Assembly (NCBI GenBank): GCA_036279295.1
Contig: DASUJK010000156.1
Coordinates: forward strand, 1-27,644
Length of the DNA: 27,644 nucleotides
Origin: DATEPR01 sp036279295
GTDB lineage: Bacteria; Actinomycetota; Actinomycetes; Mycobacteriales; Pseudonocardiaceae
Reading direction: 5' to 3'
The notes under the pieces were generated by a model that was given only the letters and a program-made list of their open reading frames with translations, searched no databases and had not been told where the DNA came from. The position numbers and the translations under genes were made by a program. This document shows, one piece after another, positions 13,798 to 21,209 of this stretch (its first letter is position 1; each line of letters starts with the position of its first letter).

Positions 13798-14811
13798 TCA
13801 GGCCGTGTCGGTGAGCGGGCGGTCCACCCAGGACATCAGGCCGCGCAGCTTCCGGCCGACCTCCTCGATCGGGTGTTCTTCGCCCTGCTTCTGCAACCGG
13901 GTGAAGTTGGGACGGCCCGCCTCGTCCTCGGCCACCCATTCCTTCGCGAACCGGCCGTCCTGGATCTCGTCCAGGAGCTTGCGCATCTCGGCCTTCACCG
14001 TCGGGCTGATCACCCGAGGACCGGACCGCAGGTCGCCGTACTCGGCGGTGTCGGAGATCGAGTAGCGCATCCGGGCGATGCCGCCCTCGTAGATCAGGTC
14101 CACGATGAGCTTGAGCTCGTGCAGCACCTCGAAGTACGCGATCTCCGGCTGGTAGCCGGCCTCGGTCAGGGTCTCGAACCCGGCCTGGATCAGTGCCGTC
14201 GTGCCACCGCACAGCACGGCCTGCTCACCGAACAGGTCGGTCTCGGTCTCCTCGGTGAACGTCGTCCTGATGACACCTGCCCGCGTGCCGCCGATCGCCT
14301 TCGCGTAGGACAGGCCCAGTTCCAGCGCCTTGCCGGTGGCGTCCTGCTCCACGGCCACCAGGTCCGGCACACCCTTGCCGTCCACGAACTGCCGGCGTAC
14401 CAGGTGACCCGGGCCCTTCGGCGCCACCAGCACGACGTCCACGTCGTTCGGCGGCACGATCAGGCCGTAGCGGATGTTGAAGCCGTGGCCGAAGAACAGC
14501 GCGTCACCGGAGCGCAGGTGCGGCAGGATGTCCTGCTCGTAGATGGCCCGCTGCTTGGTGTCCGGAGCCAGGATCATGATCAGGTCCGCCTCGGCGGACG
14601 CCTCCGCCGGAGTGAGCACGGGCAGGCCCTGCTCCTCGGCCTTGGCCCGGGACTTCGAGCCCTCCGGCAGACCGACCCGAACGTCCACGCCGGAGTCGCG
14701 CAGACTCAGCGCGTGGGCGTGGCCCTGGCTGCCGTAGCCGATCACGGCGACCTTCCGGCCCTGGATGACGCCCAGGTTGGCATCGTCGTCGTAGAAGATC
14801 TCGGCGCTCAT
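13798..14811 (-). CDS. ilvC: Ketol-acid reductoisomerase
   Basis: 337-residue class I (short) KARI, which rearranges and reduces acetolactate or acetohydroxybutyrate with NADPH and magnesium. The Rossmann motif GYGSQGHAHALSLRDSG is near residues 25-41 and the cofactor-specificity loop LPEGSKSRAKAEEQG near 54-68. The metal-binding residues of the knotted C-terminal domain lie in TDLFGEQAVLCGG and YFEVLHELKLIVDLIYEGG. The ATG at 14811 fits the family start MSAEIFYDDDAN. It follows ilvN by 51 bases, forming ilvBNC under the ilvB attenuator. Confidence 0.97.
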   Translation of the reverse strand: MSAEIFYDDDANLGVIQGRKVAVIGYGSQGHAHALSLRDSGVDVRVGLPEGSKSRAKAEEQGLPVLTPAEASAEADLIMILAPDTKQRAIYEQDILPHLRSGDALFFGHGFNIRYGLIVPPNDVDVVLVAPKGPGHLVRRQFVDGKGVPDLVAVEQDATGKALELGLSYAKAIGGTRAGVIRTTFTEETETDLFGEQAVLCGGTTALIQAGFETLTEAGYQPEIAYFEVLHELKLIVDLIYEGGIARMRYSISDTAEYGDLRSGPRVISPTVKAEMRKLLDEIQDGRFAKEWVAEDEAGRPNFTRLQKQGEEHPIEEVGRKLRGLMSWVDRPLTDTA

Positions 14812-14862
14812 GTGAATCCAGTTCTTCCTCTCGGATAAGCGAAAACTCGGCGGGCCAGGCCC

Positions 14863-15369
14863 TCAACGGACGGTGGTCGCGGTGATCGACCGGGGTCCCC
14901 GTCCGACCGCGACCATTCCGGACTGCACCATCTCCCGCACACCGAACGGTTCCAGCATGCGCAGCAACGCGTCCAGCTTGTCAGCGGTGCCGGTCGCCTC
15001 GATGGTCAGCGCCTCCGGTGAGACGTCCACAACCTTGGCGCGGAACAACTGTACGGTCTCCAGCACCTGGCTGCGGACCGTCGAGTCCGCCCGCACCTTC
15101 ACCAGCAGCAGTTCACGCCGCACGGCCGTGGCGGGTTCCAGTTCCACGATCTTGATCACGTTCACCAGCTTGTTGAGCTGTTTGGTGACCTGTTCCAGGG
15201 GCAGTTCGTCGACCGAGACGACAATTGTCATCCTGGACACATCAGGGTGCTCGGTCGGTCCGACGGCGAGTGATTCGATGTTGAATCCGCGGCGCGAGAA
15301 CAGGCCTGCGACCCTGGCCAGGACACCCGGTTTGTTCTCGGTGAGCACGCTCAGCGTGTGAGTGGTCAT
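14863..15369 (-). CDS. ilvN: Acetolactate synthase small (regulatory) subunit
   Basis: 168-residue regulatory subunit of acetohydroxyacid synthase with an N-terminal ACT domain (HTLSVLTENKPGVLARVAGL, about 4-75) that binds valine for feedback inhibition, and a C-terminal domain that activates IlvB. The length is typical. Its ATG shares one base with the ilvB stop (TGATG), so translation is coupled to the catalytic subunit. Confidence 0.96.
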   Translation of the reverse strand: MTTHTLSVLTENKPGVLARVAGLFSRRGFNIESLAVGPTEHPDVSRMTIVVSVDELPLEQVTKQLNKLVNVIKIVELEPATAVRRELLLVKVRADSTVRSQVLETVQLFRAKVVDVSPEALTIEATGTADKLDALLRMLEPFGVREMVQSGMVAVGRGPRSITATTVR

Positions 15370-17207
15370 CAGATGTCCTCGTCGTACAGCGGGCGGATAC
15401 CCCGCGCTGCCTGGATCTCGTCATTGCCGGTGCCCGACGCGACCATCGGCCACACCTGTGCGTCCTTGCCCACCACGAAGTCGATGACCACCGGCTGGTC
15501 GTTGATCTCCATCGCGGCCTTGATGGTCGCGTCGACGTCGTCCTTGGACTCACAGCGCAGCCCGACGCAGCCCAGCGCCTCGGCCAGCAGCTTGAAGTCC
15601 GGGATGCGGTGCTTGTGCGTGCCGAGATCGGTGTGCGAGTAGCGGCCCTCGTAGAACAGGTTCTGCCACTGGCGAACCATGCCCAGGTTGCCGTTGTTCA
15701 TCACGGCGACCTTGATCGGCGCGCCCTCGATGGCACACGTGGCCAGTTCCTGGTTGGTCATCTGGAAGCAGCCGTCGCCGTCGATCGCCCACACCGGCAT
15801 GTCCGGCCTGCCGAACTTGGCGCCCATCGCGGCCGGCACGGCGAAACCCATCGTGCCGAGACCACCGGAGTTCAGCCAGCTGCGCGGGTGCTCGTAGGAG
15901 ATGAACTGCGCGGCCCACATCTGGTGCTGGCCGACACCGGCCGCGTACACCGCTTCCGGACCGACGAGGGTGCCGATCCGCTCGATCACGTACTGCGGCG
16001 ACAGCGTGCCGTCGGCAGGCCATTCGTAGCCGAGCGGGAACGTGCCACGCCATTCCTTGAGCTGGTGCCACCACGCCCCGAGATCGGCGGGCGACTCGGT
16101 GTGCCGCTCCGCCTTCACCGCGGCGATCAGCTCGACCAGGATCTCCTTGCAGTCCCCCACTATCGGCACGTCGGCGTGCCGGTTCTTGGAGATCTCGGCG
16201 GGATCGATGTCGGCGTGCACGATCTTGGCGTCCGGCGCGAACGACGACAGCTGGCCGGTGACCCGGTCGTCGAACCGGGCGCCCAAGGCGATCAACAGGT
16301 CCGCACGCTGCATCGCCGCCACCGCCGCCACCGACCCGTGCATACCGGGCATGCCGAGGTGCAGATCGTGCGAGTCGGGGAAAGCGCCCCTGGCCATCAG
16401 CGTGGTCACCACGGGAATGCCGGTCAGCTCGGCAAGTTGCAACAGTTGCTCGGACGCGTCCGCCCGCACCACGCCGCCGCCGACGTACAGCACGGGCCGG
16501 TGCGCGGCGCCGATCAGTTTCGCTGCCTCGCGAACCTGCTTGCCGTGCGGCCGGGTCGTCGGCCGGTAGCCGGGCAGTTTCAGTTCCGGCGGCCAGACGA
16601 AGGGTGCCGTGTTCTGCAGCACATCCTTCGGAATGTCGATCAACACCGGGCCGGGTCGGCCGGTGGACGCCAGGTGGAATGCCTCCGCGACCGCCCTCGG
16701 GATCTCCGCGGGATCGGTCACCAGGAAATTGTGCTTCGTGATCGGCATGGTGATGCCACAGATGTCGGCTTCCTGGAAGCCGTCGGTGCCGATGAGCGGC
16801 TGGGCCACCTGACCGGTGATGGCGACCACGGGCACCGAGTCCATGTACGCGTCGGCCAGCGGTGTCACCAGGTTGGTGGCGCCCGGGCCGGAAGTCGCGA
16901 CACACACGCCGACCTTGCCGGTGGCCTGGGCGTAACCGGTGGCGGCGTGGCCGGCACCCTGCTCGTGGCGGACCAGGACGTGCCGCACCTTCGTGGAGTC
17001 GAGGAGCGCGTCGTACGCCGGCATGATGGCACCGCCCGGAATGCCGAAGGCGACCTCGCAGCCGACCGCCTCCAGGGATCGGACGAGCGACTGGGCGCCG
17101 GTCAGCCGAACCGGGGCGCCGGCTGGCGGCGTGGGCTTCGGCCGGGAGCCGGCAGGCGGATGGGGCACCCCGGGTGGTGGAGTGGGCCGTGGCGTAGCGC
17201 TGGTCAT
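15369..17207 (-). CDS. ilvB: Acetolactate synthase large (catalytic) subunit
   Basis: 612-residue thiamine-diphosphate enzyme making acetolactate (Val, Leu) or acetohydroxybutyrate (Ile) from pyruvate and 2-ketobutyrate. The catalytic Glu lies in VRHEQGAGHAATGYAQ, FAD-binding segments follow in the middle domain, and the ThDP/Mg motif runs from GDGCFQMTNQELATC to NNGNLGM. The N-terminus has a Pro-rich tail of about 30 residues before the family core, common in actinobacteria. The ATG at 17207 has GAGG eight bases upstream. The frame is open to 17276, but that upstream ATG lies inside the attenuator hairpin and is rejected. Expression is probably controlled by the leader described below. Confidence 0.96.
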   Translation of the reverse strand: MTSATPRPTPPPGVPHPPAGSRPKPTPPAGAPVRLTGAQSLVRSLEAVGCEVAFGIPGGAIMPAYDALLDSTKVRHVLVRHEQGAGHAATGYAQATGKVGVCVATSGPGATNLVTPLADAYMDSVPVVAITGQVAQPLIGTDGFQEADICGITMPITKHNFLVTDPAEIPRAVAEAFHLASTGRPGPVLIDIPKDVLQNTAPFVWPPELKLPGYRPTTRPHGKQVREAAKLIGAAHRPVLYVGGGVVRADASEQLLQLAELTGIPVVTTLMARGAFPDSHDLHLGMPGMHGSVAAVAAMQRADLLIALGARFDDRVTGQLSSFAPDAKIVHADIDPAEISKNRHADVPIVGDCKEILVELIAAVKAERHTESPADLGAWWHQLKEWRGTFPLGYEWPADGTLSPQYVIERIGTLVGPEAVYAAGVGQHQMWAAQFISYEHPRSWLNSGGLGTMGFAVPAAMGAKFGRPDMPVWAIDGDGCFQMTNQELATCAIEGAPIKVAVMNNGNLGMVRQWQNLFYEGRYSHTDLGTHKHRIPDFKLLAEALGCVGLRCESKDDVDATIKAAMEINDQPVVIDFVVGKDAQVWPMVASGTGNDEIQAARGIRPLYDEDI

Positions 17208-17252
17208 CGGTTTCGCCTCGCGGTCTTGGTGGAGATCTTGTCGCGTTCCGGG

Positions 17253-17293
17253 CAACAAAAAACCCTCGCCGACCATGGTGGCCGTACGAGGGT
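17253..17293 (-). terminator. Intrinsic terminator (attenuator) in the ilvB leader
   Basis: On the minus strand, ACCCTCG (17293-17287) pairs with CGAGGGT (17268-17262), with further G/C-rich pairing possible inside, followed by TTTTTGTTG. It lies 46 bases before the ilvB start and 24 bases after the leader peptide stop. The T-tail contrasts with the T-less gene-end hairpins nearby. Confidence 0.85.
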
Positions 17294-17294
17294 A

Positions 17295-17332
17295 GCGCGT
17301 CGACAGTCGGTAACTCTCAGGCGTCGACGCGC
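17295..17332 (-). promoter_or_regulatory. Leader-ORF-overlapping stem upstream of the ilvB attenuator
   Basis: Minus-strand arms GCGCGTCGAC (17332-17323) and GTCGACGCGC (17304-17295) form a perfect 10-bp stem. The 5' arm lies in the last codons of the leader peptide and the 3' arm ends one base before the terminator. The position is the same as that of the 8-bp stem in the cimA leader. Confidence 0.6.
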
Positions 17333-17364
17333 CTGCGAAGTACGAGAATGTCGAAGGTGTGCAC
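17317..17364 (-). CDS. ilvB leader peptide (Ile-Leu-Val-Leu)
   Basis: Minus-strand frame starting GTG, read as MHTFDILVLRRRVDA and ending in TGA. The central codons ATT CTC GTA CTT encode Ile-Leu-Val-Leu, the three end products of the pathway. Leader peptides with ILV runs before ilvB are known or predicted across actinobacteria, so the role in attenuation is well supported by analogy. The GTG lies seven bases past the -10 hexamer with no ribosome site, so the peptide is probably translated from a leaderless mRNA. Confidence 0.85.
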   Translation of the reverse strand: MHTFDILVLRRRVDA

Positions 17365-17371
17365 GAGCGCG

Positions 17372-17401
17372 ACGTTAGTGCTCGATGTGGTCAGACGTCA
17401 A
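17372..17401 (-). promoter_or_regulatory. Promoter of the ilvBNC operon
   Basis: Minus-strand TTGACG (17401-17396), an 18-base spacer, and TAACGT (17377-17372) make a good sigma-70-type promoter. Seven bases then lead to the GTG of the leader peptide, placing the transcription start at the leader's own start codon. Confidence 0.7.
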
Positions 17402-17550
17402 CTGGGCGGGACGCCGCTCCCGCGGAGTGGACGCCAGCCGCTCGGGTGGTGCCGTGCCGGAGCAGCACCGCGGTCAGGCGGAGTAGTGCTGGGTCAGGCG
17501 GGAGCACCCCCGCCGCCACCAGCGGACCAGTCACGAGGCACCATCATGAT

Positions 17551-18159
17551 GTGCCCGAGGAGACCACCCAAGCCGAGTCACCGGCCCACGAGGTCGAGTC
17601 GTCGGCCCACGCACCTCACGAGGTCGACACGCCCGCGGGAACGGTCAACTCGCACGCCGAAACAGTCGACACGCCCGCCAGTGCGGTCGACTCGCCGGGT
17701 GATGAAGCCGAATCGGCGACTGCTGCAGCCGGACCCGCCGCTGCCGCGCCTGCCCAACGGGCCATGCCCAGCAAGCTGGTCTTCCGCACCCCGGGTTCGG
17801 CCTACGTGGCCATCGCGTTCGTCCTGATGTCCGGGTCCTTCGTGGCCGTGGCCTCGCCCTGGTACACCCTCGTCTACCTACTACCCGTCGGCGCCGCCGT
17901 CTGGGTACTCCGCACGAGAACAGAGATCGACGCGGACAAGCTGATCATTCGCCGGGTGCTGACCAGGACCGTGCTGCCCTGGTCGAAAGTGGCGTCGCTG
18001 CGCCTGACCGATCGACGCTGGATACGAGCGGTGCGCACCGACGGCGGCGAGATTCCGCTGCCATCGGTGCGCACCAGGCATCTACCAGCTCTTGCGCTGA
18101 TCAGTGGTGGCCGGCTGACCGACCCCACCGATCCGGACCGCGATCAGGGATCTGCGTAG
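17551..18159 (+). CDS. Membrane-anchored bacterial PH-domain protein
   Basis: 202-residue protein in three parts. Residues 1-72 are low-complexity (Ala, Thr, Ser, Pro, Glu) with repeated VDTPA/VDSPG units. Two membrane helices follow (about 84-100 and 105-120). A C-terminal PH-like domain (about 122-190) contains TEIDADKLIIRRVLTR, LPWSKVASLRLTDRR and GGEIPLPSVRTRHLPAL. Similar small PH-domain proteins lie next to ilvB in other actinobacteria; the function is unknown. The GTG at 17551 is a choice: the frame is open to 17359, but that region holds the ilvB promoter. Starting at the Met around residue 72 (MPSKLVFR) is also possible, since most homologues probably begin there. Confidence 0.75.
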   Translation: MPEETTQAESPAHEVESSAHAPHEVDTPAGTVNSHAETVDTPASAVDSPGDEAESATAAAGPAAAAPAQRAMPSKLVFRTPGSAYVAIAFVLMSGSFVAVASPWYTLVYLLPVGAAVWVLRTRTEIDADKLIIRRVLTRTVLPWSKVASLRLTDRRWIRAVRTDGGEIPLPSVRTRHLPALALISGGRLTDPTDPDRDQGSA

Positions 18160-18184
18160 CGACGATCAGGGACCTGTGTAGCGA
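18141..18184. repeat. Imperfect 22-bp tandem duplication across two convergent stop codons
   Basis: 18141-18162 and 18163-18184 are adjacent copies matching at 20 of 22 positions. The first copy contains the stop of the plus-strand PH-domain gene (18157-18159). The second contains the stop of the minus-strand G1 peptidase gene (18168-18166). A short duplication appears to have fixed both gene ends. Confidence 0.8.
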
Positions 18185-18903
18185 ACCGAGAACGAGTTGC
18201 CACCGGTCGGGGCGGACGGCGTCGAGTAGGTCGTCGTGCCCTGGACCAGCAGGATTTCCTGCGCGGTGGTCAGGTTCGGGTTGGCACCGTTGGCCGTGAG
18301 ACCCGTGAAGCTGAACGTCGAGAACCGCGGGGGCGTGCCGATCCGGCCGCCGACCTCGGTCGCCTCTTCGATCCACTCGGCCGACGTGCCGGCACCGCCG
18401 TAGGTCTTGTTCGAGTTGAACGTGACACCGGTGGTGTTGTCGGTCAGCTTGATGTTCCAGGTCGTGCCGCTGACCTTGGACACCGTGCCGGTCATCGAGT
18501 CACCCGGGTGGATGGTCATGCCGGTGATCACGGTCTCCGGGGCGGGCAGGATCTCCCACCATGCGTCATAGGTCGCCCGGCCACTCTGCACATCGGTCTC
18601 GGTGCCCGTCTGGATCAGGTTGGAGTTGTTGAAGCCGTCGATGCCCACCCACTGCGAGGAGAAGTGGCTGCCCGTGCCGGACACCGTGGGGACCGTCCAG
18701 TGGCCGACTGCCGACGTGAACGTGCCGGTCTTCGCGTAGCCGGACCAGTTGCTCGACTGGAAGACGGACTTGGTGTGGACGATGGAGTGGTTCGCGGCGT
18801 TGGTGGTGGCCACGGCGCCGCTCGCCATCGCCGGCAGCACGGCGAGTGCGATGCCGGCCGCTACTCCGGCGACAGCAATGGAACGCAGGGATTTGACGCC
18901 CAT
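18166..18903 (-). CDS. Secreted G1 family (glutamic) endopeptidase
   Basis: 245-residue secreted protease of the eqolisin family, which uses a Gln/Glu pair and normally works at acid pH. A signal peptide (MGVKSLRSIAVAGVAAGIAL, with probable cleavage after an Ala near residues 28-32) is followed by the beta-sandwich core. SSNWSGYA, SSQWVGIDGFNNSNLIQTG (candidate catalytic Gln98), YDAWWEILP and TSAEWIEEA (candidate catalytic Glu176) are all present. The ATG at 18903 has AAAGG six bases upstream and begins the signal peptide; an upstream in-frame start adds 16 non-signal residues. No propeptide cysteines are seen. It is divergent from ilvD, with 402 bases between them carrying several inverted repeats. 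Confidence 0.88.
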   Translation of the reverse strand: MGVKSLRSIAVAGVAAGIALAVLPAMASGAVATTNAANHSIVHTKSVFQSSNWSGYAKTGTFTSAVGHWTVPTVSGTGSHFSSQWVGIDGFNNSNLIQTGTETDVQSGRATYDAWWEILPAPETVITGMTIHPGDSMTGTVSKVSGTTWNIKLTDNTTGVTFNSNKTYGGAGTSAEWIEEATEVGGRIGTPPRFSTFSFTGLTANGANPNLTTAQEILLVQGTTTYSTPSAPTGGNSFSVRYTGP

Positions 18904-18919
18904 CTGGTGCCTTTCTGTG

Positions 18920-18935
18920 TATCGCACGTGTGATA
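18920..18935. promoter_or_regulatory. Near-perfect palindrome upstream of the G1 peptidase
   Basis: TATCGCACGTGTGATA is a palindrome except for one G/T pair, centred on CACGTG, and lies just before the peptidase ribosome site. It looks like an operator for a dimeric regulator or a stem in the 5' leader. No regulator can be named. Confidence 0.45.
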
Positions 18936-19043
18936 TGCCCTCGACCCACACGCACGGTTAACCGGCCCGGTATGAGGTAGGTAGCAGTACCTTCAGCACA
19001 CCGTTGCGACGATTTTGATCGTACCTCTGAGCTGCGGCAAGAC

Positions 19044-19090
19044 CATTCACTCAATGAGACGCGCATTCACACGAAATCATTCTGTGAATG
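19044..19090. promoter_or_regulatory. Three CATTCAC-type sites at exact 20-bp spacing between G1 peptidase and ilvD
   Basis: CATTCAC occurs at 19044-19050 and 19064-19070, and its inverse GTGAATG at 19084-19090, all starting 20 bases apart. The last two extend to a perfect 10-bp inverted repeat (19062-19071 and 19083-19092). The helical phasing suggests cooperative binding on one face of the DNA. The last site overlaps the candidate ilvD -35. Confidence 0.55.
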
Positions 19091-19111
19091 CGTGAGCGTA
19101 ACAATTAAAAT
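19083..19111 (+). promoter_or_regulatory. Candidate ilvD promoter
   Basis: TAAAAT (19106-19111) is a good -10 in an AT-rich patch. TGTGAA (19083-19088), 17 bases upstream, is a weak -35 inside the inverted repeat. It would give a leader of about 190 bases that contains an 8-bp inverted repeat (19178-19185 with 19210-19217) but no Ile/Leu/Val leader peptide that I can find. A second possible -10 (TAACCT, 19176-19181) lacks a -35. Confidence 0.4.
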
Positions 19112-19305
19112 AGTGTTAACAAGATCTGGATAAGATCCGTTTGGCCGCGTGGCCGGACGGGTTCGGCGCTCGGAGTAACCTGGTGCGCGCCCCGCCGGGT
19201 ACCGACACCCACCAGGTGTCCACCACCACGCACGCCGACGCCTCACCAGCCCGCCGGCACAGGTCGGGTCAACGCACTTCACGTTCGCGACACATTGGAG
19301 GAGCC

Positions 19306-21150
19306 GTGCCCCACCTGCGCTCCCGCACGACGACCCACGGCCGCAACGCGGCAGGCGCCCGCGCCCTGTGGCGGGCCACCGGCATGACCGACAGTGACTT
19401 CGGTAAGCCGATCGTGGCCATCGCCAACTCGTACACCCAGTTCGTGCCCGGGCACGTCCACTTGCGTGACCTCGGGGAGCTGGTGGCCGGCGCGGTGAGC
19501 GAGGCCGGCGGCATCGCCAGGGAGTTCCACACCATCGCGGTGGACGACGGGATCGCGATGGGCCACAGCGGAATGCTGTACTCCCTGCCGTCCAGGGAGA
19601 TCATCGCCGACTCGGTGGAGTACATGGTCAACGCGCACCAGGCGGACGCGCTGGTGTGCATCTCGAACTGCGACAAGATCACCCCCGGTATGCTCAACGC
19701 CGCCCTGCGGCTGAACATCCCGACCGTCTTCGTGTCCGGTGGCCCGATGGAGGCCGGCAAGGCCGTCGTGGTGGACGGTGTGGCCCAGGCGCCGACCGAC
19801 CTGATCACCGCGATCTCAGCGTCGGCGAGCCCCACTGTGGACGATGCCGGCCTCGCGCTCGTCGAGGCGTCGGCGTGTCCGACCTGCGGTTCCTGCTCCG
19901 GCATGTTCACCGCGAACTCGATGAACTGCCTGACCGAGGCGCTGGGCCTGGCACTGCCCGGCAACGGCTCGACGCTGGCGACGCACGCCGCCCGCAAGGA
20001 CCTGTTCCTGAACGCCGGCCGGACCGTGGTGGAGCTGGCCAAGCGCTGGTACGGGCAGGACGACGAGTCCGTACTGCCCCGCTCGATCGCCACCAAGGCG
20101 GCCTTCGGCAACGCGATGGCGCTGGACATGGCGATGGGCGGTTCGACGAACACCGTGCTGCACATCCTGGCCGCCGCCCATGAGGGCGAGATCGAGTTCT
20201 CCCAGGACGACATCGACGCGATCAGCCGTCGGGTGCCGTGCCTGAGCAAGGTCTCGCCCAACTCGGACTACCACATGGAGGACGTGCACCGGGCCGGTGG
20301 CATTCCGGCGATCCTGGGTGAGCTGGACCGGGCTGGCCTGCTGGACCGGGACGTCCACTCGGTGCACACGGCGACGTTGGCCGAGTGGCTGGCCACCTGG
20401 GACGTCCGTGCCGCAGCACCGTCCGAGCAGGCGCTGGAACTGTTCCACGCCGCACCTGGCGGGGTCCGCACGACACAGGCGTTCTCCACGAAGAACCGCT
20501 GGTCCAGCCTGGACACCGACGCCGAGACCGGCTGCATCCGGGACGCGGCGCACGCCTACTCGGCCGAGGGTGGCCTCATGGTGCTGCGCGGCAACATCGC
20601 CGAGGACGGCGCCATCATCAAGGCCGCGGGCGTGGACGAGGACCTGTGGCAGTTCACCGGCCCGGCCAGGGTGGTGGAGAGCCAGGAACAGGCGGTGTCC
20701 GCGATCCTGGGCAAGCAGGTCCAGCCGGGTGAGGTCGTGGTGATCCGCTACGAGGGTCCGTCCGGCGGCCCCGGCATGCAGGAGATGCTGCACCCGACGG
20801 CGTTCCTGAAGGGCGCGGGCCTTGGCAAGAAGTGCGCGCTGATCACCGACGGCCGGTTCTCCGGTGGCACGTCCGGACTGTCGGTCGGGCACATCTCGCC
20901 GGAAGCCGCCGCTGGTGGCGCGATCGCGCTCGTCCAGGACGGCGACCAGATCATGATCGACGTCCACGCGCGCAAGCTGGAACTGCTGGTCGACCCGGCC
21001 GTGCTGGCCGAGCGGAGGGCCAAGATGGAGGCCGGCGAGCGGCCGTGGCAGCCCACCGACCGGGTCCGCCCGGTCACCGCCGCGCTGCGGGCCTACGCAC
21101 GGATGGCCACGTCGGCGTCGCGGGGTGCGGTGCGGGACGTCGACCGCTGA
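19306..21150 (+). CDS. ilvD: Dihydroxy-acid dehydratase
   Basis: 614-residue IlvD/Edd family iron-sulfur dehydratase that converts dihydroxy acids to the 2-keto acids of Val, Leu and Ile. Cysteines lie at 122 (SNCDKITPGM) and 191, 194, 197 (ACPTCGSCSGMF). Where [2Fe-2S] family members have NTPCN, this protein has NSYTQFVPGHVHL without Cys, so it resembles the E. coli-type, probably [4Fe-4S], branch. GRFSGGTSGLSVGHISPEAA marks the C-terminal domain. The GTG at 19306 has GGAGGAG directly upstream and gives the family start VPHLRSRTTTHGRNAAGAR; the open frame upstream is non-conserved. It is separate from ilvBNC and on the other strand. Confidence 0.95.
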   Translation: MPHLRSRTTTHGRNAAGARALWRATGMTDSDFGKPIVAIANSYTQFVPGHVHLRDLGELVAGAVSEAGGIAREFHTIAVDDGIAMGHSGMLYSLPSREIIADSVEYMVNAHQADALVCISNCDKITPGMLNAALRLNIPTVFVSGGPMEAGKAVVVDGVAQAPTDLITAISASASPTVDDAGLALVEASACPTCGSCSGMFTANSMNCLTEALGLALPGNGSTLATHAARKDLFLNAGRTVVELAKRWYGQDDESVLPRSIATKAAFGNAMALDMAMGGSTNTVLHILAAAHEGEIEFSQDDIDAISRRVPCLSKVSPNSDYHMEDVHRAGGIPAILGELDRAGLLDRDVHSVHTATLAEWLATWDVRAAAPSEQALELFHAAPGGVRTTQAFSTKNRWSSLDTDAETGCIRDAAHAYSAEGGLMVLRGNIAEDGAIIKAAGVDEDLWQFTGPARVVESQEQAVSAILGKQVQPGEVVVIRYEGPSGGPGMQEMLHPTAFLKGAGLGKKCALITDGRFSGGTSGLSVGHISPEAAAGGAIALVQDGDQIMIDVHARKLELLVDPAVLAERRAKMEAGERPWQPTDRVRPVTAALRAYARMATSASRGAVRDVDR

Positions 21151-21165
21151 TCGCTGGTGACGACG

Positions 21166-21199
21166 AAAGGGGCCGGCCCATCGTGGGCCGGCCCCTTTT
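21166..21199. terminator. Bidirectional terminator between ilvD and the DoxX gene
   Basis: A perfect 15-bp stem (21166-21180 with 21184-21198) with a TCG loop, rich in G/C, begins with AAA and ends with TTTT. T-runs therefore follow the stem on both strands. It lies 16 bases after the ilvD stop and 11 bases from the convergent DoxX gene stop. Confidence 0.9.
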
Positions 21200-21209
21200 G
21201 CCGTCGATG

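Noticed and set aside
17208..17276. N-terminal extension of ilvB to an upstream ATG
   Set aside because: That ATG lies in the attenuator hairpin and the added residues are encoded by the terminator T-tract. The ATG at 17207 has a ribosome site.
15609..17378. 589-codon plus-strand open frame opposite ilvB
   Set aside because: It is an antisense shadow of ilvB, and it also runs through the attenuator.
17359..17550. N-terminal extension of the PH-domain protein
   Set aside because: The region is the ilvB promoter and leader on the opposite strand, and the added residues show no conserved character.
19067..19282. 71-codon minus-strand frame between the G1 peptidase and ilvD
   Set aside because: It covers the AT-rich regulatory region with inverted repeats. 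There is no ribosome site or recognisable protein.
19112..19305. Possible BCAA leader peptide or attenuator upstream of ilvD
   Set aside because: The long leader has an inverted repeat but no Ile/Leu/Val codon run and no T-tailed hairpin.
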